64,000 bases of DNA, from NCBI GenBank assembly GCA_005893275.1, contig VBOW01000016.1, positions 34,197 through 98,196 of the forward strand, written 5' to 3'. This document shows positions 1 through 9,547 of this stretch, piece after piece (within the stretch, counting starts at the first letter, position 1; each line of letters starts with the position of its first letter). Source of the DNA: Candidatus Eisenbacteria bacterium. GTDB lineage: Bacteria; Eisenbacteria; RBG-16-71-46; SZUA-252. The notes under the pieces are model-generated. The model saw only the letters and a program-made list of their open reading frames with translations. It made no database searches and had not been told where the DNA came from. A program made the translations under genes and the position numbers.

Positions 1-424
1 TGCGCTTGATGTTCGCGCCCTTGATGTCGCGGTGGACGATTCCCTTGGCGTGGGCCTCGCGGAGCGCTCCCAGGATCTGGAGGCTCATTTCGAGAACCTC
101 GTTCCACGAAAGCGGTCCGCTCGCGACCAGCTCGCGGAGGGTGGCGCCGGGCACGTATTCCATCGCGAGGAACATCTCGTTCCCTTCCGTGCCGACTTCG
201 AAGAGGACCGCGGCGTTGGGATGGCTGAGGGTGGCTGCCGCGCGTCCTTCGTTGAGGAAGCGTCGGCGCGCTTCCGGATCCTGGGACAGCTCGGGGGGAA
301 GGAACTTGAGGGCGGCGCGGCGTTGGAGGAGATCGTCCGTGGCAAGGTAGACGACTCCCATCCCACCTTGCCCCAGCGTGGACTCGATTTTGTAATGCGA
401 TACGTGCGGCGGGCGGGGCTCCAT
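1..424 (-). CDS. Serine/threonine protein kinase, N-terminal part (cut by window edge)
   Basis: The minus strand from an ATG at 424 reads a Hanks-type kinase N-lobe and the start of the C-lobe. Visible landmarks are the glycine loop (LGQGGMGVVYLA), the VAIK-type lysine (RRAALKFLPPEL), the hinge (MFLAMEYVPG) and the catalytic loop HRDIKGANIK near the edge. About 141 residues are present. The DFG motif, the rest of the kinase domain and any sensor or membrane part lie outside the window. Bacterial kinases of this PknB type usually continue into long C-terminal extensions. Substrates cannot be guessed from this fragment. Confidence 0.93.
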   Translation of the reverse strand, partial: MEPRPPHVSHYKIESTLGQGGMGVVYLATDDLLQRRAALKFLPPELSQDPEARRRFLNEGRAAATLSHPNAAVLFEVGTEGNEMFLAMEYVPGATLRELVASGPLSWNEVLEMSLQILGALREAHAKGIVHRDIKGANIKR

Positions 425-519
425 CGGTCCAAACCTCAATCGGGTGACGAGCGGACGCGTTCGTAGAGCCGACGGCGCGGAGTATAGCGGTTCCGGTCCC
501 GCATTTCCAGACGAAGGTA

Positions 520-538
520 CGGGCCGGGTGGCGGCCCG
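520..538 (-). terminator. Hairpin just after the RND pump gene
   Basis: A perfect 7-bp inverted repeat, CGGGCCG and CGGCCCG around a 5-nt loop, lies about 10 nt past the TAA stop of the minus-strand efflux operon. It has no U-tract, so it is a candidate terminator or 3'-end stabilising hairpin only. Confidence 0.4.
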
Positions 539-547
539 GCGATCCGT

Positions 548-3500
548 TTACGAAGCGGCCGCGGCGTGCTCCCGAGCCCCCGTCTGTTCCGGCCGGTCCC
601 CCTCGGCGGCCTTCCGGCCGCCCCATCGGCGTTGGAAGGCGTCGAGGTAGGTGTAAATCACCGGGGTCACGTAGAGCGTCACGAGCTGGGAGAAGGCCAA
701 ACCGCCGACCACCGCGATCCCCAGCGGCCGGCGCGCCTCGGAGCCGGAGCCGAAGCCGATCGCGATCGGAAGCGTCCCCATCAGCGCCGCCATCGTGGTC
801 ATCATGATGGGACGGAAGCGGATCAGGCACGCCTCGACGATCGCCTCGCGCGCCGGCTTGCCCTCCCTTCGCTCGGCGTCGAGCGCGAAGTCGATCATCA
901 TGATCGCGTTCTTCTTCACGAGCCCCACGAGCATGATGATCCCGACGAACGCGTAGATGCTCAGCTCCGTGCGGAACAGCAGCAAGGTGAGCAGGGCGCC
1001 GAAGCCCGCAAACGGGAGCCCCGAGAGAATCGTGAGGGGGTGGATGAAGCTTTCGTAGAGAATGCCCAGCACGAGGTAGATGACGAGCACGGCCACGGCC
1101 AGCAGCACGAGAAGCCCCTTCTGGCTCGACTGGAACACCTGGGCGGTCCCGAAGAAGCTCGTCGTGATGCTCGAAGGCAGCGTCGCGCGCGCGACGCGTT
1201 GCACTTCGTCCACCGCGTCACCGAGCGAAGTGCCGGGCCGGAGATTGAAGGAAATCGTGACGGCCGGAATCTGACCCATGTGCGCCACGCTGAGCGGACC
1301 CACCCCCGGGGAAAGCCGGGCGACGGCGCCAAGCGGCACCAGGGAGCCGTTGCTTGTGCCAATGTAGAGGTTCTGCAAGGCCGAGATGTCGCGCTGGAAC
1401 TCCGGACGAAGCTCCATGATCACCCAGTACTGGTCGGTCGAAGTGAAGATGGTCGAGACCTGCCGCGATCCGAATGCATCGTACAGCGTCTCTTCGATCT
1501 GCTGCGCGCTCACGCCCAGCGCCGCGGCGCGGTCGCGGTCGATCTCCACGCTCACCTGAGGGTTCGCGATCTGCAGATCGCTGGTCACATCCTGCAGGCT
1601 GGGTAAATCTTTAAGTCGATCGACGAGATCGTTGACGCCGCTGTAGAGCGTCGCCAGGTCCGTGCTCTGGAGCGTGAACTGGTACTGGCTCTTCGCCAGC
1701 CGACCGCCGACGTTGATCACCGGAGGGTTCTGAAGGAAGACCCGGATTCCCGGAACGCGGGCGAGCTGGGGCTGAAGCTCCCGGATGATTTCGTCCGCCG
1801 AGCGGTCCCGCTCGGCGCGCGGCTTCAGCCGGATGATGATGCGCCCCTGGTTCGAGGAAGAAACCCCTCCCCCCGAGCCCACCGAGGAGGTGAATGACTC
1901 CGCATTCGGATCCCGCCCGATGATCGCCGCGACCGCTCGCTGATGTTGCACCATCGACTCGAACGACGTGCCCTCCGCCGTCTCCGTGCTCGCGATCAAA
2001 CGCCCCGTGTCCTCGCTCGGAATGAATCCTTTCGGCACGAGCCGGAAGAGCACGAAGGTGCCGATGAGAATGCCGAGCGAAAAAACCATCGTGGCGCGGC
2101 GGTGGCGCATGACCCAGGCCAGGGTCCGGGCGTAGAAGGCGAGCGCGCGCTCGTAGAGATGCTCCACGGCCCGATACGCGCGGCCGTGCTCGCGGACAGG
2201 GTCGAGCTTGAGGAAGCGGCTGCAAAGCATCGGCGTGAGGGTCAGCGAGACGAGTCCCGAGACCAGGATGGCCGCGCTGATGGTCACCGCGAACTCGTGG
2301 AAGAGCCTTCCCAGGAGGCCCCCCATCAGGAGCACGGGGATGAACACCGCCACCAGGGAAAGCGTCATCGACACGATGGTGAAGCCGATCTCCCTGGAGC
2401 CGTCGAGAGCCGCGCGGAGGGCGCCCTTGCCCTGCTCCATGTGGCGATGGATGTTCTCGAGCATGACGATGGCATCGTCCACGACGAATCCGACCGAGAG
2501 CGTGAGCGCCATCAGGGACAGATTGTCGAGGCTGTAGCCCACCTGATGCATCACGGCGAACGTGCCGACAACCGAGAGCGGCAGGGAGAGGCTCGGGATG
2601 ATCGTCGCCGGAACATTGCGCAGGAACAGGAAGATCACCATCACGACCAGCGCCAGCGTGAGAAGCAACGTGAACTGAACGTCCAGCACCGATCGGCGGA
2701 TCGAAACCGATCTGTCGTAGAGGGTATGGACCTCGACGGAGGCGGGAAGCTGGGCCCGCTCCCGCTCGACCAGCCTTTGCACCGCGCCCGCCACCTCCAC
2801 CGTGTTGACTCCGGGCTGGCGTTGCACGGCGAGGGTGATGCTCCGCTGGTCCTGATACCAGCTCGCGACCCTGTTGTTCTGCACGTCGTCGAGCACGTCT
2901 CCGAGATCGCGCAGCCGGACCGGCGCGCCGTCCTTGGTCGCCACGACCAGGCTCCCGAACTCCCGGGCGTTCCTCAGCTGGCCGCTCGCCATCACCGTGG
3001 CGGTCCGGGTGGGGCCGTACAAGATACCCGTCGGAAGGTTCACATTCGCCGACTGGACCGCGTCGCTCACGGCGCCGATCGGGATCCCTCTCGAAGCAAG
3101 TGCCCGCGGGTCCAGGCGGATCCGGACCGCGTACTTCTGCGAGCCGAACACGGACACCTGCGCCACCCCCTGGACCATCGAGATATGCTGCGCGAGCACG
3201 TTCTCCGCGTATTCATCCAGCTGGGACAGCGAGAGCAGCTTCGAGGTCACCACGAGAAAGAGGATCGGCTGGTCGGCGGGATTGACCTTTTGATACGAGG
3301 GCGGCGTGATCCCCGTGGGGAGCGCGCGGAGGGTTTTTGCGATCGCGGCCTGGACGTCCTGGGCGGCCGCGTCGATATTCCGCTCGAGCGCGAACTGGAG
3401 GGTGATCGATGTGCTCCCCTGCGCGCTCGACGAGGTCATGGCGTCGATGCCCGCGATCGTCGAGAACTGCTTCTCGAGCGGGGTCGCGACCGCCGATGCC

Positions 3501-3676
3501 ATGGTCTCGGGGCTTGCGCCCGGCAGGCTCGCGTTCACGGAGATCGTCGGATAGTCCACGTTCGGCAGATCGCTCACCGGCAGCAGCCTGTATCCCACGA
3601 TTCCGAAGATGAGCACGCCGGCCATGACCAGCGTCGTCATCACGGGGCGCTGGATGAACATTCCGGAGAGGTTCAT
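548..3676 (-). CDS. RND efflux pump permease, HAE1 (drug) type
   Basis: This 1042-residue protein has the full AcrB/MdtB-family length. A first membrane segment (about 10-30) is followed by a porter domain, a six-helix bundle (about 330-540), a second porter domain and a final bundle. The TM4 proton-relay aspartate pair is present (VDDAIVMLENI, D400-D401). The paired acidic residues are typical of HAE1 drug pumps, whereas heavy-metal RND pumps differ at this site, so the substrate is more likely organic than metal. It is the last gene of the operon, and its ATG overlaps the stop of the adaptor gene (ATGA). It would work with that adaptor and an outer-membrane factor, for which the divergent TolC protein is the obvious candidate. 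Confidence 0.96.
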   Translation of the reverse strand: MNLSGMFIQRPVMTTLVMAGVLIFGIVGYRLLPVSDLPNVDYPTISVNASLPGASPETMASAVATPLEKQFSTIAGIDAMTSSSAQGSTSITLQFALERNIDAAAQDVQAAIAKTLRALPTGITPPSYQKVNPADQPILFLVVTSKLLSLSQLDEYAENVLAQHISMVQGVAQVSVFGSQKYAVRIRLDPRALASRGIPIGAVSDAVQSANVNLPTGILYGPTRTATVMASGQLRNAREFGSLVVATKDGAPVRLRDLGDVLDDVQNNRVASWYQDQRSITLAVQRQPGVNTVEVAGAVQRLVERERAQLPASVEVHTLYDRSVSIRRSVLDVQFTLLLTLALVVMVIFLFLRNVPATIIPSLSLPLSVVGTFAVMHQVGYSLDNLSLMALTLSVGFVVDDAIVMLENIHRHMEQGKGALRAALDGSREIGFTIVSMTLSLVAVFIPVLLMGGLLGRLFHEFAVTISAAILVSGLVSLTLTPMLCSRFLKLDPVREHGRAYRAVEHLYERALAFYARTLAWVMRHRRATMVFSLGILIGTFVLFRLVPKGFIPSEDTGRLIASTETAEGTSFESMVQHQRAVAAIIGRDPNAESFTSSVGSGGGVSSSNQGRIIIRLKPRAERDRSADEIIRELQPQLARVPGIRVFLQNPPVINVGGRLAKSQYQFTLQSTDLATLYSGVNDLVDRLKDLPSLQDVTSDLQIANPQVSVEIDRDRAAALGVSAQQIEETLYDAFGSRQVSTIFTSTDQYWVIMELRPEFQRDISALQNLYIGTSNGSLVPLGAVARLSPGVGPLSVAHMGQIPAVTISFNLRPGTSLGDAVDEVQRVARATLPSSITTSFFGTAQVFQSSQKGLLVLLAVAVLVIYLVLGILYESFIHPLTILSGLPFAGFGALLTLLLFRTELSIYAFVGIIMLVGLVKKNAIMMIDFALDAERREGKPAREAIVEACLIRFRPIMMTTMAALMGTLPIAIGFGSGSEARRPLGIAVVGGLAFSQLVTLYVTPVIYTYLDAFQRRWGGRKAAEGDRPEQTGAREHAAAAS

Positions 3677-4788
3677 CCGGGACTCCCGACGGATTTTCGG
3701 ACCAGCACCTTGGCGCCGGGCGACAGCCTCATTTGCCCCTCGGTCACAACCGGCTCCCCCGCGCGAAGCCCGCGCGCGACGATCGCGAGCTCATCGACGG
3801 TGCGCTCGACTTCCACGGGACGAGGCGAGACGGTGGAGTCGGCGTTCACCACGTAGACATAGGATCCCTGCTGTCCCGAGGACACGGCCAGCGCCGGAAC
3901 CACCACGGCGCGCGGCGCGACGTAGAGAACGAGCCGGACGTCGACGAACTGGCCTGGGACGAGGCGGCCGTCCCGGTTCGGGAATTCCCCCTTGAGGAGA
4001 AGGGTGCCGCTCGCCGGGTCGACCGTGTTGTCCACGAAGACCAGCTTCCCTTGGAGCGTCGTGCCGCCGCTGTCGGGCTGGACCAGGACTCGAGGATTCG
4101 AGCGGCGGTAGCGCTGGAGCAGCGGCACATCCCGCTCGGCCACCTTGAATGCAACCCGCACGGGATACGGCTGAATGATCGTCACCAGGGGGTCGCTCGT
4201 GGAGGCCCGGACGTAGTCTCCGACGTGCACCAGGAGCCGTCCCGTCCGCCCGGAGATCGGCGCCCGAATCGCCGCGTACTCGAGATTCAATCGAGCGGTG
4301 TTCGCGGCGGCCGAGTCGGCGCGCACGGTCGCGGCAAGGGCCTCGGCGTTCCCCCGCGTCTGGTCCCACTCCGACTGCGAGAGGATGTTCTGCTCGAAAA
4401 GCGTCTGCGACCGCCCGGCTTCGCTGCGCGCGGTCTCCGCCTGGGCGCGATCGCGCGCGAGCGCGGCCAGCGCCTGATCCCAGGCTTCCTGGAAAGGGCG
4501 TGGGTCGAGCTGAAACAGCACCTGCCCCTCTCGGACGTTGTCTCCCTCGCGGAACGCGACACGGGTCACGACCCCGCCCACCTGGGAGCCGATCGCCGCC
4601 GTCTGAAGGGCCTCGACGGTTCCGGTCGCCTCGAGGGCGAACGGCATATCGCGCTCGACGGCGCTTGCCAGGCTGACCGCGATCCGCGGATTCCGTTGGG
4701 CGTCCTTCTCGCCACAGCCGGCCGAAACCAGCACGAGAACGAGGCACGCGAAGGACCGCCAGGAAGGAGGCCGCGCGGGATCCCGCAT
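3673..4788 (-). CDS. RND efflux periplasmic adaptor (membrane fusion protein), lipoprotein
   Basis: A 371-residue HlyD/AcrA-type adaptor. The N-terminus is a lipoprotein signal with a VSAGC lipobox (Cys25), so the mature protein should be lipid-anchored in the periplasm. It is followed by a lipoyl half-motif (QVGGVVTRVAFREGDNVREG), an alpha-hairpin rich in Ala and Glu, the second lipoyl half (APISGRTGRLLVHVGDYV) and beta-barrel and membrane-proximal domains. It starts 2 nt after the P-type ATPase gene stops and overlaps the RND permease gene by 4 nt. It should link the permease to a TolC-type channel. Confidence 0.95.
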   Translation of the reverse strand: MRDPARPPSWRSFACLVLVLVSAGCGEKDAQRNPRIAVSLASAVERDMPFALEATGTVEALQTAAIGSQVGGVVTRVAFREGDNVREGQVLFQLDPRPFQEAWDQALAALARDRAQAETARSEAGRSQTLFEQNILSQSEWDQTRGNAEALAATVRADSAAANTARLNLEYAAIRAPISGRTGRLLVHVGDYVRASTSDPLVTIIQPYPVRVAFKVAERDVPLLQRYRRSNPRVLVQPDSGGTTLQGKLVFVDNTVDPASGTLLLKGEFPNRDGRLVPGQFVDVRLVLYVAPRAVVVPALAVSSGQQGSYVYVVNADSTVSPRPVEVERTVDELAIVARGLRAGEPVVTEGQMRLSPGAKVLVRKSVGSPG

Positions 4789-4790
4789 GG

Positions 4791-7124
4791 TCAGATCGCG
4801 ACCTTTCTCAGGCGCAGGGCATTCCCGATGACCGAGACCGAGCTCAGGCTCATCGCGGCGGCGGCAATCACCGGACTCAAGAGCAGACCGAACGCCGGAT
4901 ACAGGGCTCCCGCCGCGATGGGAACGCCGATGATGTTGTAGACGAACGCGAAAAAGAGATTTTGCCGGATGTTGTCCATCGTTCGCCGGCTCAGCCGCCG
5001 CGCGCGGGCGATCCCGCGCAGATCTCCCTTGATGAGGGTGACGGAGGCGCTCTCCATCGCCACGTCGGTTCCGGTGCCCATCGCGATCCCGACGTCCGCC
5101 TGCGCCAGAGCCGGCGCGTCGTTGATTCCGTCCCCCGCCATCGCGACCACGCGGCCCTCGGCTTGGAGACTCCTCACGATCTCGATCTTCCGGTCGGGGA
5201 GCACTTCGGCGATGACCTCATCGATTCCGAGCGCGCTGGCCACCGCCTGTGCGGTCGTGCGGCCGTCTCCCGTCGCCATGATCACGCGGATTCCTTCCTT
5301 ACGGAGCGCCCGGACCGCTTCGGGCGCGCCCTGCTTGATCGGATCCGCGATCCCCACCAGCCCGGCGAGCGCCCCGTCGACGGCCACGAACATCACCGTC
5401 TGCCCCTCCCCGCGAAGCGCCTCCGCGGCCGCGCTCCAGGGTGTGACGTCCGCCCCCGTCTCATCCATGAGCGCGCGGTTGCCGAGAGCGACCTTGCGGC
5501 CGCCGACATATCCCCGGACGCCCTTCCCCGGAATCCCCTCGAACCCGCTCGCCTCGGCGGGCGTGATGCCCCGCTCGTTCGCGCCCAGGAGGATTGCGGC
5601 CGCCAGGGGATGCTCGCTCCCGCGCTCCAGGGTCGACGCCAGGCGCAGCAGCTCGGAATCGTCGACGGGGGGGAGCGCCTTCACGGTGACGAGCCGTGGC
5701 TTGCCCTCGGTGAGCGTACCGGTCTTGTCGATCACGAGCGTATCGACCCGGCCCATGAGCTGGATGGCCTCGGCGTTTCGAAACAGGATGCCCATCGCGG
5801 CCCCCCTCCCGGCCGCCACCATGATGGACATCGGCGTCGCCAGCCCCAGGGCGCACGGGCAGGCAATGATGAGCACGGCGACTGCGTTGACGATCGCGTG
5901 CGTCATGCGTGGCTCGGGACCGAGCAGGGCCCAGACCCCGAACGTGGCCGCGGCGATCCCGATCACGACCGGCACGAAGTACGCGGAGACCAGGTCCGCG
6001 AGCCCCTGGATGGGCGCCCGGCTACGCTGGGCCTCCGCCACCATCGCGACGATGCGCGCGAGCAGCGTCTCGCTGCCGACTCTTTCCGCGCGCATGACGA
6101 ACGTCCCGGTCCGGTTGATCGTGGCGCCGATCACGCGGTCGCCAGGGTGCTTCTCCACCGGGATCGCTTCCCCCGAAACCATGGACTCATCCACGGCGCT
6201 CGCGCCTTCGAGCACGACACCGTCGACGGGAACTTTCTCCCCCGGGCGGACGCGGAGACGGTCCCCCATGCGCACGACTTCGAGGGGCACGTCCTCCTCG
6301 ATGCCCCCCTCCGCGACACGCCGGGCCGTTGCCGGGGCGAGGTCGAGGAGCTTGCGGATCGCCACGCGGGTCCGCCGCCGCGCGCGAAGCTCCAGCACCT
6401 GGCCGAGCAGAACGAGGGCGACGATAGCCCCCGCCGCTTCGAAATAGACACCGACCTCGCCGGAGGCGTCACGGAATGATGAGGGGAACATCCCCGGAAC
6501 CAGCGCGGCCACGACGCTGTAGGCATACGCCGCGAGCACCCCCATTCCGATCAGCGTGAACATGTTGAGGCTCTTGTTCTTGATCGAGTCGATCGCCCGG
6601 GCGTAGAAGGGCCACGCGGCCCACGTGCAGATCGGGGTCGCCAGCACGAGCTCGAACAGCGTGCGCGCGCGCATGGGCATCAGGCGACCGCGCGCCGCCT
6701 CCCCGAGCATCTCTTCCATGGCGAGGAGGAGGAGCGGCAGCGCCAGCGCGACCGCGATCCAGAACCGGCGCGACATGTCGCGGAGCTCGGAATCGTCTTC
6801 CACGCCGTCCGGCCCCATCGGCTCGAGCGCCATTCCACAAATGGGGCAGGCGCCCGGGCGATCGCGGACGATCTGGGGATGCATGGGGCAGGTCCAACCG
6901 CCCGCCCGCGACGAGGGGGCGGGCGAGGGGCCGGTCAGGCGAAGTTTGGGGGCGGGATGCGTCGACGAATAGGCTTCCGGAGATGCCCGGAACGCCTCGA
7001 GGCAGTGCGCGCCGCAGAAATGAAACGTCCGGCCACCGTGCGTCGTCGAATACGGCGAGCCGGGCGGGACCCGCATGCCGCAAACGACGTCCACCGTTTC
7101 TCCGGGTGCCGACACCTGGTTCAC
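4791..7124 (-). CDS. copA: Copper-translocating P1B-type ATPase with YHS and CPMHP metal-binding domains
   Basis: The 777-residue protein starts at a GTG that overlaps the stop of the kinase gene (GTGA); the frame stays open upstream to 7604 but that part is antisense-like. Residues 11-52 form a YHS/TRASH-like domain (VCGM, CGAHC). Residues 78-101 form a heavy-metal-binding domain ([14 protein letters not shown]). There is no classical CxxC HMA domain. The catalytic core has the CPC metal site (422-424), the phosphorylated Asp in DKTGT (Asp466), the SEHPLA motif and [12 protein letters not shown] in TM7 and MSxSS in TM8 fit Cu(I) exporters (P1B-1). It sits in an operon with a two-component system and an RND pump. 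Confidence 0.95.
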   Translation of the reverse strand: MNQVSAPGETVDVVCGMRVPPGSPYSTTHGGRTFHFCGAHCLEAFRASPEAYSSTHPAPKLRLTGPSPAPSSRAGGWTCPMHPQIVRDRPGACPICGMALEPMGPDGVEDDSELRDMSRRFWIAVALALPLLLLAMEEMLGEAARGRLMPMRARTLFELVLATPICTWAAWPFYARAIDSIKNKSLNMFTLIGMGVLAAYAYSVVAALVPGMFPSSFRDASGEVGVYFEAAGAIVALVLLGQVLELRARRRTRVAIRKLLDLAPATARRVAEGGIEEDVPLEVVRMGDRLRVRPGEKVPVDGVVLEGASAVDESMVSGEAIPVEKHPGDRVIGATINRTGTFVMRAERVGSETLLARIVAMVAEAQRSRAPIQGLADLVSAYFVPVVIGIAAATFGVWALLGPEPRMTHAIVNAVAVLIIACPCALGLATPMSIMVAAGRGAAMGILFRNAEAIQLMGRVDTLVIDKTGTLTEGKPRLVTVKALPPVDDSELLRLASTLERGSEHPLAAAILLGANERGITPAEASGFEGIPGKGVRGYVGGRKVALGNRALMDETGADVTPWSAAAEALRGEGQTVMFVAVDGALAGLVGIADPIKQGAPEAVRALRKEGIRVIMATGDGRTTAQAVASALGIDEVIAEVLPDRKIEIVRSLQAEGRVVAMAGDGINDAPALAQADVGIAMGTGTDVAMESASVTLIKGDLRGIARARRLSRRTMDNIRQNLFFAFVYNIIGVPIAAGALYPAFGLLLSPVIAAAAMSLSSVSVIGNALRLRKVAI

Positions 7125-8587
7125 GAAACCCTCCCTCCCGCTTCGGCCCGCCGTCGCGGCAGCTCGACCGTGATCGCGAGGCCACGGGGCCCATTTCCTT
7201 GGGCGCGCACGGTTCCTCCGTGCCGCTCGACGATCTCCCTGACGATCGCGAGTCCCAGACCGGAGCCCCCGTGATCGGGCGCCGGTCCGCCGCCCGACCC
7301 CGCACCTCGATAGAACCGCTTGAAGACGAGCGGAAGCTCCGCGGCCGGAATCCCGGGTCCATTGTCCCCCACCACGAGAAGGAATCGCTCGCCTTTCCCG
7401 GCCGCGAGGTCGAGCTGGACCGAGCCTCCTTCGGGGACGTAGCGGAGCGCGTTCACGAGCAGGTTCTCGAGCACCTGTTCCATGCGGTGCCCGTCGGCGT
7501 CGATCCACGCCTCGTCCACGGACTGATGCCACGAGAGGCTCAGACCGGCCCGCCGAAATCGTGGCTCGAATCGTTCGATCGTATTGCGGCAGAGAGACGC
7601 CCAATCGAGCGGCTCTTTGGAAAGCGGAGCCGCCCCGGCCTCGAGTCGCGCGAGCTCGAAGAGATCCCGGATCAAGAGATCCATCCGCCGCGACTCATCC
7701 AAGAGACCGCGCACGTATTGCGTGCGCTCTTCCTGCGAGACCGGCACCCGCGGGTCGAGCAGCGTCTCAGCATACCCCCGGATCGAGGTGAGGGGCGTGG
7801 CCAGCTCGTGCGTGATATCGGCGAAGAGCTGCCGCCGTTCGAGCTCGGTCGCTTCGATTTGGGCGCGGGCGACCGCGAGCCGCTCCGTCATGCGGTTGAG
7901 CTGCTGCGCGAGCCTCCCGATCTCGTCGCCGCTCCTGTCCGCGAGCCGGACCGTGAGGTCCCCTTCGGCGACCCTCGTGGCGAGAAGCTCCATGGCGCGC
8001 AGGCGGCGAACCAGCAGGCGGACCAGCACGAGCCCTCCAAACGCCGACACCACGATCGCGATGGGAAAGAGGAGAATGGAATTTTGCGATCCGACGATTC
8101 CCATCGCCCCGCGCGGCCGGGTCCGGCGCACCACCTGGACCTCCCCGAGCACGGTGGGGCCCCGCATCACCCCCCGGCGCGCGACGACCTCGAGGGGACC
8201 CCTCGGGTCCGGTCGGGCCGGCGGGAACGAGGAGGAGTCGCGACCCGAGCGATCGGCGAGGGCGTGCGCGATGAATCGCCACGGAGGCGCGCTGGCGACG
8301 CTCCCGTCGCTTCCCCGGAACACGATCCACGCCGGCCTCACGGCTTCGCGGTGGCGCTCGAGCAGCGAATCGAGATCCGCCCCCGTTGCCAGGTTTGGAC
8401 CCGTCGCGATGGCGCCCGCCACGGCCGAGGCGGCGAGCTCCGCCCGCGCTCTGGCCTCTCTCGCCTCGAGAGGCTGAAGCACGGCGGTCGCCACCAGGGC
8501 CTGGAGCAGGGTTCCCACAACCGTCGTGAGCAGGAAGATCGCCGCGATCGTCCAGAACAGGCTCCTCCCGCGCCCGAATCCCTTCAC
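7121..8587 (-). CDS. Two-component sensor histidine kinase (HAMP, HisKA, HATPase)
   Basis: A 488-residue membrane kinase. TM1 is about 11-35 and TM2 about 170-190, flanking a periplasmic domain of about 135 residues. A HAMP linker follows (191-245), then HisKA with the phospho-His in [13 protein letters not shown] (His260), then an HATPase domain with N, G1 (DNGPGIP) and G2 ([10 protein letters not shown]) boxes. The periplasmic domain has few Met and no His cluster, so it does not look like a CusS-type copper sensor. Its ATG overlaps the regulator stop, and its stop overlaps the copper ATPase start. It probably controls the downstream efflux genes. Confidence 0.95.
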   Translation of the reverse strand: MKGFGRGRSLFWTIAAIFLLTTVVGTLLQALVATAVLQPLEAREARARAELAASAVAGAIATGPNLATGADLDSLLERHREAVRPAWIVFRGSDGSVASAPPWRFIAHALADRSGRDSSSFPPARPDPRGPLEVVARRGVMRGPTVLGEVQVVRRTRPRGAMGIVGSQNSILLFPIAIVVSAFGGLVLVRLLVRRLRAMELLATRVAEGDLTVRLADRSGDEIGRLAQQLNRMTERLAVARAQIEATELERRQLFADITHELATPLTSIRGYAETLLDPRVPVSQEERTQYVRGLLDESRRMDLLIRDLFELARLEAGAAPLSKEPLDWASLCRNTIERFEPRFRRAGLSLSWHQSVDEAWIDADGHRMEQVLENLLVNALRYVPEGGSVQLDLAAGKGERFLLVVGDNGPGIPAAELPLVFKRFYRGAGSGGGPAPDHGGSGLGLAIVREIVERHGGTVRAQGNGPRGLAITVELPRRRAEAGGRVS

Positions 8588-9315
8588 GGGGACGGCTCCG
8601 CGAATCGATATCCCGCGCCCCAGACTGTTTGGAGATAGCTCGGGTTCGAGGGGTTCTTCTCGAGCTTGCGGCGAACCCGACTGACCAGGCTGTCGATCGA
8701 TCGGTCATCCACGACGCGGTCGCTTCCCCAGACCTGCTCCATCAAAGCTTCCCGGCTGAACACCCGCCCGGGGCGCGACGCGAGGAAATAGAGCAGATCG
8801 AACTCGAGGGTCGTGAGCGGCACCGGCTCTCCCTCGCGCTCCACCGCCCGCCGGGCCGGATCGACTCGAAGGGCTCCGATCTCGAGAATCCGATCGGCGA
8901 GGGTCCCGCTCGAGCGGCGCAGAAGCGCCCGGACCCGGGCCGTGAGCTCCCCCGTGCTGAACGGCTTCGTAACGTAATCGTCCGCGCCGAGCTCGAGCCC
9001 GAGAAGTTTGTCCCCCTCGCCCGAGCGCGCGGTGACCATGAGGATCGGGACGTCGCTGTCCTTTCGGATCCGCCGGGTCACCTCGAGCCCGTCCATGCCG
9101 GCCAGGCCCAGATCCAGGACCACGAGCGCCGGCTTCAGGCGCGCGAACTCCGCGAGCGCCCGACCACCGTCGGCGGCCTGGTGACACTCGTAGCCTGCCG
9201 CTTCGAGATTCTTCGCGATCAGGTCCGCGATTCGGGCGTCGTCTTCGACGACGAGGATTCTTGGATTCGCCACCGTCTTCGCTCCAGGGGCTTCGGGTCC
9301 GGACGCCGTGGGCAT
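8584..9315 (-). CDS. OmpR-family response regulator
   Basis: I place the start at the ATG at 9315, which has an AGGA-type ribosome site; the frame remains open further upstream without support. The 243-residue product has a receiver domain (RILVVEDDARIADLI, phospho-Asp68 in VVLDLG, KPF near the end). A winged-helix trans_reg_C domain follows, ending in RSIDSLVSRVRRKLEKNP and VWGAGYRF. It is the first gene of the operon and is coupled to the kinase by an ATGA overlap. The inverted repeat at 9345-9422, just upstream, is a natural candidate operator for it. Confidence 0.95.
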   Translation of the reverse strand: MPTASGPEAPGAKTVANPRILVVEDDARIADLIAKNLEAAGYECHQAADGGRALAEFARLKPALVVLDLGLAGMDGLEVTRRIRKDSDVPILMVTARSGEGDKLLGLELGADDYVTKPFSTGELTARVRALLRRSSGTLADRILEIGALRVDPARRAVEREGEPVPLTTLEFDLLYFLASRPGRVFSREALMEQVWGSDRVVDDRSIDSLVSRVRRKLEKNPSNPSYLQTVWGAGYRFAEPSP

Positions 9316-9547
9316 CGCACATCCTACTGTACGCGTAAAGTTTTGCAGAGATGTGGCGCGAGCGTGCCCATTTATGGCCTCGGGTTGTCCGAGAAAATGC
9401 CAATCGAGCGCCACATCTCTGCCATAACCCCGGCGTATCTTCTCCGTAGATGAGCGGCCCGTGGCCCGGGAGGTTCCAGGTCGCGCGAAACGCGGAGCCG
9501 GATGCGCGGGTCTCTGTCCTAACAGCTTTGGCGGCACGGAGGTTCAA
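9316..9547. promoter_or_regulatory. Divergent promoter region between efflux operons
   Basis: This 232-nt gap separates the minus-strand regulator-kinase-CopA-RND operon from the plus-strand TolC-MFP-permease operon, so both promoters must lie here or close by. The main structure is the long inverted repeat at 9345-9422. I cannot assign clear -35/-10 boxes. Confidence 0.6.
9345..9422. repeat. 15-bp perfect inverted repeat with 48-nt centre
   Basis: GCAGAGATGTGGCGC at 9345-9359 is exactly the reverse complement of GCGCCACATCTCTGC at 9408-9422. The centre holds a small hairpin of its own (CTCGG at 9379-9383, CCGAG at 9389-9393) and weaker matching arms (CATTT, AAATG). It lies between two divergent efflux operons, one of which begins with a response-regulator gene. 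The simplest reading is an operator pair that could be looped; a transcribed hairpin is the alternative. Confidence 0.8.

Noticed and set aside
1943..3856. A 637-codon open frame on the plus strand
   Set aside because: It lies antisense to the RND pump gene and is rich in Arg, His, Asp and Glu with no domain pattern, as expected for the complement of a GC-rich coding strand.
4962..6479. Two overlapping long plus-strand open frames of about 500 codons
   Set aside because: Both are antisense to the copper ATPase, whose motifs are unambiguous; neither shows a recognisable family.
7125..7604. N-terminal extension of the copper ATPase by 160 codons
   Set aside because: It would overlap the kinase gene on the same strand and has no family match; the GTG at 7124 with a GTGA overlap is the better start.
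6983..8638. A 551-codon plus-strand open frame
   Set aside because: It covers the sensor kinase gene on the opposite strand and has shadow-like composition.
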